A stretch of DNA of 7,112 nt from contig JAUWBP010000047.1 in assembly GCA_030601665.1 (NCBI GenBank), positions 1 through 7,112 of the forward strand, read 5' to 3'. Under the pieces are notes generated by a model. It saw nothing but the letters and a program-made list of their open reading frames with translations, searched no databases and had not been told where the DNA came from. Of the stretch, positions 1 through 5,449 are shown in pieces. Each line of letters opens with the position of its first letter. Position 1 is the first letter of the stretch. Origin of the DNA: Hadesarchaea archaeon. GTDB lineage: Archaea > Hadarchaeota > Hadarchaeia > Hadarchaeales > Hadarchaeaceae. The translations under genes and the position numbers were made by a program.

Positions 1-330
1 TTCATTTACCTCCCCCCGAATAGTGCGATACCAACAGCCGACGCGCACTTTTGGGTTTTGATAGTCGACCAAGCAGACGGGCAGGTATCTGCAGCCCAGC
101 TTTCTGAGCGCGGCGACCCGGTGCATGCCGTCGAGCACGACCAGCGTGTTCGAGTCGACGATTACGGGATCTCTCACCTTGCCGCTCGATTTCATCTCGG
201 AAACGAGTTTATCGAGCAGTTCGGGGATGATCTCTTCCTGAATGCGAACTTTGGCTAGGTCCTCGAGCCTAAGCTGAAGTTCGAGTCCGGGTGTATCTAA
301 TTTGAACCACAAGTTCTCGCCAAAGTCCAT
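1..330 (-). CDS. ParB/SerK-like N-terminal domain protein, cut by the left edge
   Basis: The minus strand is open from an ATG at 330-328 to base 1, giving 110 residues with no stop, so the C-terminal part lies outside the window. The core is a ParB/sulfiredoxin-like fold: an acidic pair E32-E33 in the first helix, a strand DPVIVD (54-59), then VVLDGMHRVAALRKLG (64-79), followed by a strand P84-Y90 and a V-G-C-W segment near 97-100. The D-G-x-H-R pattern with an upstream glutamate and a trailing VDY...V..W is what I know from archaeal free-serine kinase SerK and the related SbnI, which use ATP or ADP to phosphorylate L-serine; chromosome-partitioning ParB has a different R-rich motif. A generic ParB-domain protein remains possible. 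A tttatatt box at 343-350 lies unusually close to the ATG, so the true start may be slightly downstream. Confidence 0.7.
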   Translation of the reverse strand, partial: MDFGENLWFKLDTPGLELQLRLEDLAKVRIQEEIIPELLDKLVSEMKSSGKVRDPVIVDSNTLVVLDGMHRVAALRKLGCRYLPVCLVDYQNPKVRVGCWYRTIRGEVNE

Positions 331-548
331 CTTAGAACTCGCGAAATATAAACACAACAAAAAACCATAGTTAATAAGCATTGTGAAATTGGTAAAATCT
401 CTGATTTTTCATTCTTCGATATCAGTCATCCCACTTAAAAGGAGCCCAGCCATAGTTATTTTGTCATAATTTAAGCCTATTTTACGGTAAATCGATAGGT
501 TAATTTAGCCCCGATATCATAAATTAGCATGGAGGAGGCTAGCTGGGG
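331..548. promoter_or_regulatory. AT-rich divergent intergenic region with TATA-like boxes
   Basis: This gap separates two divergent genes and is much more AT-rich than either. On the plus strand a TATA-like ttaattta at 500-507 lies about 25 bases before a plausible transcription start near 530, which would give the KaiC-like gene a short leader containing its purine-rich ribosome site. On the minus strand there is a tttatatt box at 343-350 and another A/T-rich box near 466-476. A 14-codon minus-strand frame beginning at 453 is too short to support as a gene. Confidence 0.4.
531..539 (+). promoter_or_regulatory. Ribosome binding site of the KaiC-like gene
   Basis: The run ggaggaggc ends about 9 bases before the ATG at 549 and is complementary to an archaeal 16S rRNA tail. 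It decides the start in favour of 549 over the in-frame ATG at 600 (residue 18), which has no comparable site although many KaiC-domain proteins begin at that point of the fold. Confidence 0.7.
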
Positions 549-1388
549 ATGAGAATCAATCATTTAAAAGAAGCTAAAGAAGCGCTGCTCGGCAGTGTCA
601 TGAGGGTTAAGACCGGCATTTCAGGTTTGGACGAACTCATGGGGGGAGGCATCCCTGCAGGGAGCTGCGTGCTTGTATCAGGTAAGGTGGGCACGGGCAA
701 GTCGATCTTCGCAATGCAGTACATACTGAAAGGAATCGCTGATCATGGGGAGCCGGGGGTCCTTGTCTCTCTTGAAAGAGATAAGCAAGGCCTCTACGAC
801 TATGCCTCGAAATTCGGGTGGCAGTTTCAGCGATTGGAGAATGAAGGCAGCCTGCGGATCATTGGGGGGCCGATATCGAACGTCGTCACGGAAATGAAGA
901 AGGCAAAGGCGAAAATCGGGGAACTCCTATCGGAGATAGTGGAGACGGTCAAGGCCTCAGGGTCAAGGCGGGTTGTCCTTGAGAGAGTTGATCTTCTTTC
1001 GATGTTTTTCCCAGAGGAACGCGATTTCAAGATACAGCTGGACAATCTGAGGGATAGGCTGGCAAAGTTGAACTGCACCTCCATTGCAACATCTGAAATA
1101 AGGGAGGGACGAGAGGAGCTTAGCAGGGGCGGGGCGGAGCAAATCTTGGACGGCGCCATCGTGCTCTACTACAATAGTGAAGGCCTAGAGGGGGATAGGG
1201 CGCTTGAGATAAGGAAGATGCGCGGAATTGGGCATAGCAACCGGCTTCACCTCTTTAACATCACCGACAACGGGATAGTGATACAAAATCTCCCAGGGAA
1301 GCGCAAGCCTAAGCTACCTAGGGAAATCGAAAAAGCAATTGAGCCTGCAATCTCGCTTAGTGCCTTAAGAAAGAGCATCATTGGGTAA
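549..1388 (+). CDS. KaiC-like RecA-superfamily ATPase with atypical catalytic residues
   Basis: A 279-residue single-domain KaiC/RadA-type protein. The family entry motif T-G-I-S-G-L-D-E-L (22-30) and G-G-G-I-P-A-G (32-38) lead into a Walker A GKVGTGKS (45-52). The strand after it ends VSLER (73-77): canonical KaiC domains have two adjacent catalytic glutamates here, and this protein has E76 followed by R77. The Walker B strand reads RVVLER (141-146), with glutamate where the usual aspartate sits. ATP binding is therefore likely, but hydrolysis may be slow or altered. A charged helical stretch at 110-136 and a basic, proline-containing C-terminal tail (about 250-279) flank the core. Archaeal KaiC-like proteins of this size are mostly uncharacterised; roles in signalling, motility control and recombination have been proposed for relatives. 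It stands alone, followed by the repeat region. I do not assign a specific function. Confidence 0.85.
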   Translation: MRINHLKEAKEALLGSVMRVKTGISGLDELMGGGIPAGSCVLVSGKVGTGKSIFAMQYILKGIADHGEPGVLVSLERDKQGLYDYASKFGWQFQRLENEGSLRIIGGPISNVVTEMKKAKAKIGELLSEIVETVKASGSRRVVLERVDLLSMFFPEERDFKIQLDNLRDRLAKLNCTSIATSEIREGREELSRGGAEQILDGAIVLYYNSEGLEGDRALEIRKMRGIGHSNRLHLFNITDNGIVIQNLPGKRKPKLPREIEKAIEPAISLSALRKSIIG

Positions 1389-1425
1389 AGTCCCCAGGGC
1401 CCTAAAGCCATACCCCAAACGAGAT

Positions 1426-1451
1426 TTCGGTAATACCTGGCACCGATATTT
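1426..1451 (+). repeat. Direct repeat copy 1
   Basis: First copy, 37 bases after the KaiC-like stop codon. It carries TGGC where copies 2 and 3 have TAAC, keeps both arms of the TCGGT/ACCGA stem, and continues into a run of five T. In this position it could act as a transcription terminator for the upstream gene, which is inference only. Confidence 0.8.
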
Positions 1452-1507
1452 TTGACCAAGCACCAACGCTAGCATTTATAGATTTGTGGTTGCCACCCAC
1501 TAAAAAA

Positions 1508-1533
1508 TTCGGTACCACCTAACACCGATATTT
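1508..1533 (+). repeat. Direct repeat copy 2, touching the stop of the Cas2-like gene
   Basis: Second copy, with ACC instead of AAT after GGT, which turns this spot into GGTACCACC. Its last base is the first plus-strand base of the triplet encoding the TAA stop of the minus-strand small gene, so the repeat marks the 3' edge of that gene exactly. The octamer ACGCTAGC follows it at 1535-1542 and also occurs at 1466-1473 in the preceding gap. Confidence 0.8.
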
Positions 1534-1817
1534 TACGCTAGCTCCTCGACAGCGTAGACCCTGACGCTCCTGCACCTGTAGTACCTCGCGAGCTCAGCCA
1601 CCGCGAGAACCGTGGACGTGTGCCTAGCTACGATCGCACTGTACTGCAACATCCGGCCATCCTGCATGAGCCTGAAAACCCGTTTAAGATTATCAAAAAA
1701 CTTCGGCGGGATCCTCTCGCCGGCGAAATCGTAGATGACAAGCTTCAGCTTTCTCGGCCTCGGGTCGCTTTTCTCGATACCCGAACATACTTTCTCGGCG
1801 ATGCTGCGCCTTCCCAT
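1533..1817 (-). CDS. Small Cas2-like (ferredoxin-fold) protein framed by direct repeats
   Basis: A 94-residue protein. After a basic N-terminal tail comes a strand RKLKLVIYDFAGE (22-34), a helix P38 to M51, the segment MLQYSAIVARH (about 56-66), a second helix TVLAVAELARYY and a final strand SVRVYAVEEL. The order strand-YD-helix-QYS-strand-helix-strand resembles Cas2, where the aspartate after the first strand is the metal ligand and a V-Q-x-S motif follows the helix. This is similarity seen by eye, without a search; other ferredoxin-fold families remain possible. No cas1 or CRISPR array is visible, so a role in adaptation is not implied. The triplet before ATG is an in-frame TAA lying inside repeat copy 3, so 1817 is the most upstream start. 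There is no ribosome site, but an A/T-rich AAATAT in copy 3 is placed to give a leaderless transcript. Confidence 0.65.
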   Translation of the reverse strand: MGRRSIAEKVCSGIEKSDPRPRKLKLVIYDFAGERIPPKFFDNLKRVFRLMQDGRMLQYSAIVARHTSTVLAVAELARYYRCRSVRVYAVEELA

Positions 1818-1843
1818 TTAGGTAACACCTAACACCGATATTT
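1818..1843 (+). repeat. Direct repeat copy 3, adjacent to the Cas2-like start codon
   Basis: Third copy. The repeat ends on the base directly next to the minus-strand ATG of the small gene. It is the only copy with A at its third base, which breaks one stem arm and, read on the minus strand, creates a TAA just before the ATG. On the minus strand its AAATAT end sits about 20-26 bases upstream of the ATG, consistent with a TATA role. Confidence 0.8.
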
Positions 1844-1887
1844 TCTGCTGTGGAAGGAACCGGGACCACGATTCAGACAACTGCACT

Positions 1888-1914
1888 CGCGAGGCCGATG
1901 CCAGATTTCTCGCG
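1888..1914. other. GC-rich hairpin in the gap between repeats 3 and 4
   Basis: CGCGAG at 1888-1893 and CTCGCG at 1909-1914 form a perfect 6-base stem around a 15-base loop. It ends a few bases before repeat 4. The 78-base gap has no convincing reading frame, so a small structured RNA or a terminator for radA-side transcription is conceivable, but nothing more can be shown. Confidence 0.35.
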
Positions 1915-1921
1915 TCGGGAT

Positions 1922-1947
1922 TTCGGTAATACCTGACACCGATATTT
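1922..1947 (+). repeat. Direct repeat copy 4
   Basis: Fourth copy, 37 bases from the radA stop codon. It has the AAT form after GGT, both stem arms intact, and continues as ATATTTATAG, which on its own looks like an archaeal TATA box preceded by the purine-containing CACCGA. Read on the minus strand it lies just downstream of radA. Confidence 0.8.
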
Positions 1948-1984
1948 ATAGCATCCTAGATTCCGACCGCCGCAAATTCCGAGC

Positions 1985-2917
1985 TCAGTCCTTGATTCCA
2001 GCTTCCGTTATCTGAAACGTCGCGCTCTCAGGAGGAAGCCCCGGATGGTCGACGAGTTTGGCGACCCGGGTGTTCGCTTTGCTCTTCCGCAGGTAGATCC
2101 GTGCCGTCATCGCATGCCCCAGCACGTGTCCCCCGATGGGCTTGGTCGGGTCACCGAAGAACATGTCCGGCCTCGACTGCACTTGGTTCGTCACGAAGAC
2201 CGCGAGGTCGTTCAGTTCCGCAATCTTGTGCAGTACCGCGATGTGGCGCCCCAGCTTCTGCTGCCGTTCGGCAAGCGCGCCCCGCCCGCAGTACTCGGTC
2301 CGGAAGAGCGCGGTGAGTGAATCCACCACGACGAGTTTCACATCGTCCTCCTTCACCATCTCTTGGACCTTCTCGGCCAAGAGCATCTGGTGGTCGGTCG
2401 TGTGCGCTCGAGCGATGTAGATGTTATCAAGCACCTGCTCGGGGTCTATCCCCGCTGCGCGCGCCATCTGCGCAATTCGCTCGGGCCTGAAAGTGTTTTC
2501 GGTGTCGATGTAAATCACCTTTCCCCCCAGCCCTCCCTGCTCCGGGGGCAGCTGGACGTTGACGCAGAGTTGGTGGGCTATCTGCGACTTCCCCGACCCG
2601 AACTCGCCGAATACCTCGACTATGCCCTGGGTCTCGGCTCCTCCCCCGATTATCTTATCGAGCGCTGGACTCCCCGTCGATATGTAGCCGAGGTGCTTCC
2701 GCCGCTCCATCACCTCGCTGGCTTTCTCGTACCCCATGTTCACCGACCCGCGAGCGGCGTTTATCACCTTCGTTGCTACCCGCGTCCCCACCTCGGCGGC
2801 CTCCATCAGCTCGCCCGTGGTAGCCACGGCTAGGCGCTCCAACGAATCGTAACCAGCCGATTGAAGCTTCTCTGCGATCGCCGGCCCGACTCCCTCCAAG
2901 TCTTTTAATTCAGTCAT
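1985..2917 (-). CDS. radA: DNA repair and recombination protein RadA
   Basis: The archaeal RecA/Rad51 recombinase, which forms filaments on single-stranded DNA and carries out ATP-dependent strand exchange. From the chosen start it has 310 residues, slightly short of the usual 320 or so. An N-terminal helix-hairpin-helix domain (L7-EGVGPAIAEKL-L18) covers roughly residues 1-60. The linker has YEKA (63-66) where the family has the F-x-x-A polymerisation motif. The core starts near 80 (ISTGSPALD), with Walker A GEFGSGKS (104-111), a strand YIDTENTF and a Walker B LVVVDSLTALF. The C-terminus keeps the loop segment TNQVQSRPD and GGHVLGHA. I chose the ATG at 2917-2915 over an in-frame ATG at 2980 because GGAGGTG lies just upstream and RadA proteins begin this way (MTELKDLEGVG). 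It is divergent from the Sm-like gene. Confidence 0.97.
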   Translation of the reverse strand: MTELKDLEGVGPAIAEKLQSAGYDSLERLAVATTGELMEAAEVGTRVATKVINAARGSVNMGYEKASEVMERRKHLGYISTGSPALDKIIGGGAETQGIVEVFGEFGSGKSQIAHQLCVNVQLPPEQGGLGGKVIYIDTENTFRPERIAQMARAAGIDPEQVLDNIYIARAHTTDHQMLLAEKVQEMVKEDDVKLVVVDSLTALFRTEYCGRGALAERQQKLGRHIAVLHKIAELNDLAVFVTNQVQSRPDMFFGDPTKPIGGHVLGHAMTARIYLRKSKANTRVAKLVDHPGLPPESATFQITEAGIKD

Positions 2918-2922
2918 TTGAC

Positions 2923-2929
2923 CACCTCC
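2923..2929 (-). promoter_or_regulatory. Ribosome binding site of radA
   Basis: On the minus strand GGAGGTG lies 5 bases before the ATG at 2917. It is the main reason to start RadA here; the alternative ATG 63 bases upstream would place the promoter-like box inside the coding region. Confidence 0.8.
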
Positions 2930-2947
2930 GTTCGACCCTTTCGCACG

Positions 2948-2959
2948 CGCTTTTAAGCG
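2948..2959 (-). promoter_or_regulatory. TATA-like box of radA
   Basis: On the minus strand CGCTTAAAAGCG is centred about 36 bases before the radA ATG, which would put the transcription start close to 2927 and leave a leader just long enough for the ribosome site. The flanks CGCTT and AAGCG are inverted repeats, so the box is also a near-palindrome that a repressor could cover. Confidence 0.55.
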
Positions 2960-2980
2960 AATTGCCTCCAGAGAGGTCAC

Positions 2981-2998
2981 CGAAAGTAATATTTAAAG
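2981..2998 (+). promoter_or_regulatory. BRE and TATA box of the Sm-like gene
   Basis: The purine-rich cgaaag (2981-2986) followed by taatatttaaag (2987-2998) matches the archaeal BRE plus TATA pattern. Transcription would start near 3015, leaving a short leader with ggagg at 3016-3020 in front of the ATG at 3027. Confidence 0.75.
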
Positions 2999-3026
2999 GG
3001 AGCCCGAGCATCACTGGAGGCGGACG

Positions 3027-3242
3027 ATGGAGAATGAAAAACATATCAACCTCGAGAAGCTACTGAATGTAATCGTGGTGGTCAGCGCGAAGGACGGCCG
3101 GAGATTTCGGGGCAAACTGACCCAATACGACGATTACATGAACCTTGTGCTCGAGGAGGTCGAGGAGCTCTCGAAGGAGGCCCCCGCCAAGCATAAGCTA
3201 ATTATGATAAAGGGCGGAAATGTTTCATCGATTTCAGTTTAA
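3027..3242 (+). CDS. Sm-like archaeal protein (LSm)
   Basis: A 71-residue protein of the Sm/LSm family, which forms six- or seven-membered rings that bind U-rich RNA. The Sm1 motif covers about residues 12-45, with the RNA-contact stretch DDYMNLVLEE (35-44). The Sm2 motif is IKGGNVSSI (61-69), in place of the common I-R-G-D-N-V. The acidic linker EEVEELSKEAP joins the two. Length and motif order fit the archaeal SmAP family, and the start is supported by ggagg at 3016-3020. The stop codon overlaps, on the opposite strand, the stop of the winged-helix gene by 4 bases, so the two transcripts must converge and overlap. Confidence 0.95.
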   Translation: MENEKHINLEKLLNVIVVVSAKDGRRFRGKLTQYDDYMNLVLEEVEELSKEAPAKHKLIMIKGGNVSSISV

Positions 3243-3508
3243 ACGCGCGGTACGTATTCCATCGCCTTAAATCCCTCAAGCACCTTTCGTCCGCTCTCGG
3301 TCAGCCTGTAGCTCCCCTCGGTTTCAGCGACTAGGCCCCGATTGATGAGGGCTTGAAGATGGCTCTTCACCGGCCACCAGTCCTCGACGCCGAAGAGTTC
3401 GTGGAGTTCTCGGGATCCCGCGCTTCCCTTATCGGCGATGAGCAGGAAGACCTTTCCCACACCTTCTTCATCGCCCTTAAGCCAGTTGATATCCTCTGAG
3501 ACCCCCAT
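3239..3508 (-). CDS. Winged helix-turn-helix DNA-binding protein
   Basis: An 89-residue protein that is almost entirely one winged-helix domain. A first helix VGKVFLLIADKG (17-28) is followed by a helix with RELHELFGV, a recognition helix WWPVKSHLQALINRGLV, and the wing AETEGSYRLTESGRKVLEGF. The L-x-x-R-G-L-[VI] then Y-x-L-T-x-x-G signature is typical of archaeal wHTH transcription regulators. There is no extra effector domain. It begins 24 bases after the ABCE1 stop on the same strand, so the two are probably co-transcribed. Its target is unknown; ABCE1 itself or the nearby palindrome is a reasonable guess but only that. Confidence 0.85.
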   Translation of the reverse strand: MGVSEDINWLKGDEEGVGKVFLLIADKGSAGSRELHELFGVEDWWPVKSHLQALINRGLVAETEGSYRLTESGRKVLEGFKAMEYVPRV

Positions 3509-3532
3509 CGCGTTCCCACACCAAAAATGGGG

Positions 3533-5299
3533 CTATCCCAGATAAAAGTACTCGCCCCTCTCTTTCTGCTCCCGATCTAGGCCGCTCCCCGGCTTGTTCG
3601 CCCGGGGCCTGCCGGTCTGGGGGTCCCGCCTGAATGTGACCCCCACCTCGCGCAGAAACATATTCATCCCCTCACGCATCCCAAGGGGACCTTGAGTTTT
3701 GCCCACTTGACTTGGTTCGCCTGTGAAGACGAGCAATCGGTCGGAGATAAAATCAACGCTGAGCATATCGTGATCCACAACGAACGCCGCGGCCTCACGC
3801 CTCTCGATCACCCGCCTTATCACGCGCGCCGTGCTCAGGCGCTGCTCGACGTCTAGGTAGGCACTGGGCTCATCGATCAAGTAAATATCGGCTGGTTGCC
3901 CTAAGCACGCGGCAATCGCGACGCGTTGAAGCTCGCCCCCGCTCAGCTCCTCCAACCTCCGCTCGAGCAGGGGACTCACTTCGAGCGGCTGCAGGATCTC
4001 AGGATCGAAAGCTGGGCTGAACTCGCCGATCAGCTCGCGCAGCCAAGCCTCCACGGTGCCGCCGAACTCGATCCTCAGGTACTGCGACTTGTGAGCGACC
4101 GCGAGCTTGAACCCGAGCCGACCGACTGTCGGTTTGAGCTCCCCCGCGAGCATGCGCACGAAGGTGGTTTTGCCTATTGCGTTCGGCCCCACCACGCCGA
4201 CTACTTCACCGACGTAAACGCTGCCCGGCGTAACCTCGAGTTCAAACCCCTTGAAGCGTTTCTTGAGCTTGGGGTAGCTGAACATCGCCCGCCCAGCGAC
4301 ACGGGCTTTTGACGGAGGCCGAACTTCGAAGCGGATGGATTCCCGCCTGAACCTCACGTTCTCCTCGCGCAAGTAGCCATCGAGAAAGACGTTTATCCCC
4401 ACCCTGACTCCCCGTGGTGACGACACGACACCATATGCCCTGGGTTTACCGTAGAGAACGTGCACGTAATCGCACATGTAGTCGAGCATCGCGAGGTCAT
4501 GTTCTACGACTAGCACGGCTTTTCCGACCTCGGCGAGCCCCCGGATGACGCGCGCTGCGTTGAGACGCTGGTAGACATCGAGGTGCGAGCTCGGCTCATC
4601 GAAGTAATAAATGTCTGCCTCCCGCGCGGCGGTCGCGGCAATCGCTAGGCGCTGAAGTTCGCCCCCGCTAAGGAGTTTGATGTTGCGGTCGAGGACCTCA
4701 TTCAGCCCAAGCGCTTCGGATAGCTCCCTAGACGCGCCTCGTTCATCCGCCTTCGCGAGGAGTGCGCCCACCTCCCCTCGCACCACCTTTGGGAGCCCAT
4801 CGATTGCTTGGGGTTTGTAAACTGTTTTTACGCGCCCGATCCGAGCAAAGTAAGCCTGCAACTCAGAACCCTTGAAGAATTCGTTCAGGACCTTTGGCGG
4901 CGCCGCCTCCCGCAAGCCCAAATTTGGTCTGAGCCTCCCAGCCAATATCTCAACCGCGGTGGTCTTGCCTGTTCCGTTCTGTCCGACAAGCCCCATGACT
5001 TTGCCAGCTCTTGGGATCGGCAATTCGTAGAGGGCAAACCTGTTGGGGCCGTAGCGATAGATGCAGCGCCCTTCGAGTTCCTGCGGTAGGTTGATGATCG
5101 AGATCGCGCGGAACGGGCACTTGTGGACGCAAATACCACAGCCTGTGCACAGCTCCTCTGAAATCGTTGGCCTGCCCGTTCGCTCGTCGATGATCACCGT
5201 ATCGTCGCCGGTTCGAACCCCTGGGCAGTAACGGTGGCACTCGAGCGAGCACCGCTTCGGCTGGCAGGAGTCTTGATCCAAGATCGCGATTCTAGGCAT
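3533..5299 (-). CDS. ABCE1 / RNase L inhibitor-type ribosome recycling ATPase
   Basis: A soluble twin-ATPase that splits ribosomes into subunits after termination, together with aRF1 or Pelota. The 588-residue length matches the family. The N-terminal domain has two 4Fe-4S clusters, with cysteines 12, 17, 21, 25 and 51, 54, 57, 61. The first ATPase has Walker A GQNGTGKT (106-113), signature LSGGE (210-214), Walker B with D234-E235, and H267 in the switch. The hinge and linker lie near 300-345, including SYPKLKKRFKGF. The second ATPase has Walker A GPNAIGKT (371-378), signature LSGGE (452-456) and D476-E477. Its second Q-loop reads HKSQY, where K-P-Q-Y is usual. A weak AGGTGG sits before the ATG. 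It is the first gene of a unit with the downstream winged-helix gene. Confidence 0.97.
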   Translation of the reverse strand: MPRIAILDQDSCQPKRCSLECHRYCPGVRTGDDTVIIDERTGRPTISEELCTGCGICVHKCPFRAISIINLPQELEGRCIYRYGPNRFALYELPIPRAGKVMGLVGQNGTGKTTAVEILAGRLRPNLGLREAAPPKVLNEFFKGSELQAYFARIGRVKTVYKPQAIDGLPKVVRGEVGALLAKADERGASRELSEALGLNEVLDRNIKLLSGGELQRLAIAATAAREADIYYFDEPSSHLDVYQRLNAARVIRGLAEVGKAVLVVEHDLAMLDYMCDYVHVLYGKPRAYGVVSSPRGVRVGINVFLDGYLREENVRFRRESIRFEVRPPSKARVAGRAMFSYPKLKKRFKGFELEVTPGSVYVGEVVGVVGPNAIGKTTFVRMLAGELKPTVGRLGFKLAVAHKSQYLRIEFGGTVEAWLRELIGEFSPAFDPEILQPLEVSPLLERRLEELSGGELQRVAIAACLGQPADIYLIDEPSAYLDVEQRLSTARVIRRVIERREAAAFVVDHDMLSVDFISDRLLVFTGEPSQVGKTQGPLGMREGMNMFLREVGVTFRRDPQTGRPRANKPGSGLDREQKERGEYFYLG

Positions 5300-5314
5300 T
5301 TTCCCACCTGGTTT

Positions 5315-5329
5315 TTAGAGTTTCTCTAA
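5315..5329. promoter_or_regulatory. Perfect palindrome at the ABCE1 promoter
   Basis: TTAGAG, three T, CTCTAA: two perfect 6-base arms with a 3-base centre, lying 16-30 bases upstream of the ABCE1 start codon, overlapping or beside the expected TATA and transcription start (TTAACTTA on the minus strand at about 5328-5335). The size and position suit a dimeric repressor site. This is inference from symmetry and position alone. Confidence 0.4.
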
Positions 5330-5449
5330 GTTAAGCTTGGGGTTACTTCAATTTCCCTATCAGACTGCTACCAAGACAGCTTTTTTCTTATTCTAGGGGG
5401 GCAGGGATCCCAATAGAAGTTTCTCGCTTTGCCAGATATCGATGAAATT
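5330..5449. other. AT-rich intergenic stretch without a recognisable gene
   Basis: About 120 bases between the ABCE1 promoter and the 3' end of the helix-hairpin-helix frame. I see a T-run at 5380-5386 and a G-run near 5395-5401, but no coding frame, RNA gene or repeat shared with the rest of the window. Confidence 0.5.

Larger units (their letters stand above)
1426..1947. repeat. Interspersed array of four 26-base direct repeats
   Basis: Four same-orientation copies begin at 1426, 1508, 1818 and 1922. On the plus strand each begins TTCGGTA (TTAGGTA in copy 3), has ACCT in the middle and ends with the invariant CACCGATATTT. By eye 21 of the 26 columns are identical in all four. The intervals are 56, 284 and 78 bases, too uneven for a CRISPR array. 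TCGGT and ACCGA within a copy can pair as a 5-base stem around a 10-base loop (not in copy 3), followed by a T-rich tail. The array fills all of the sequence between the KaiC-like stop and the radA stop except for the small gene at 1533-1817. Its function is unknown: operator, promoter, terminator-like element or mobile-element footprint are all open. Confidence 0.85.

Noticed and set aside
58..258. Plus-strand frame in the first 260 bases
   Set aside because: It is antisense to the ParB/SerK-like gene, whose motifs are clear on the other strand.
1381..1418. TTGGGTA with TACCCCAA as a terminator hairpin after the KaiC-like gene
   Set aside because: The arms match only with a bulge, the loop is long and no T-run follows directly.
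1247..1459. Minus-strand frame running through repeat copy 1
   Set aside because: It is antisense to the conserved end of the KaiC-like gene and has no ribosome site or recognisable protein character.
1508..1843. Integron-type attC sites around the small gene
   Set aside because: The repeats contain GTTAGGT on the minus strand, which fits a single core-site pattern, but the paired inverse core site and the long imperfect stem of attC are absent.
1426..1947. CRISPR array
   Set aside because: Only four degenerate copies, with intervals of 56, 284 and 78 bases, one of which is filled by a protein-coding frame.
2918..2980. RadA extended to an upstream ATG at 2980
   Set aside because: The extra 21 residues are not family-like, the strong ribosome site lies after them, and the extension would swallow the TATA-like box.
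5208..5228. tRNA T-arm-like motif GGTTCGAACC
   Set aside because: It lies within the Fe-S domain coding region of ABCE1, and no acceptor or anticodon arm is present around it.
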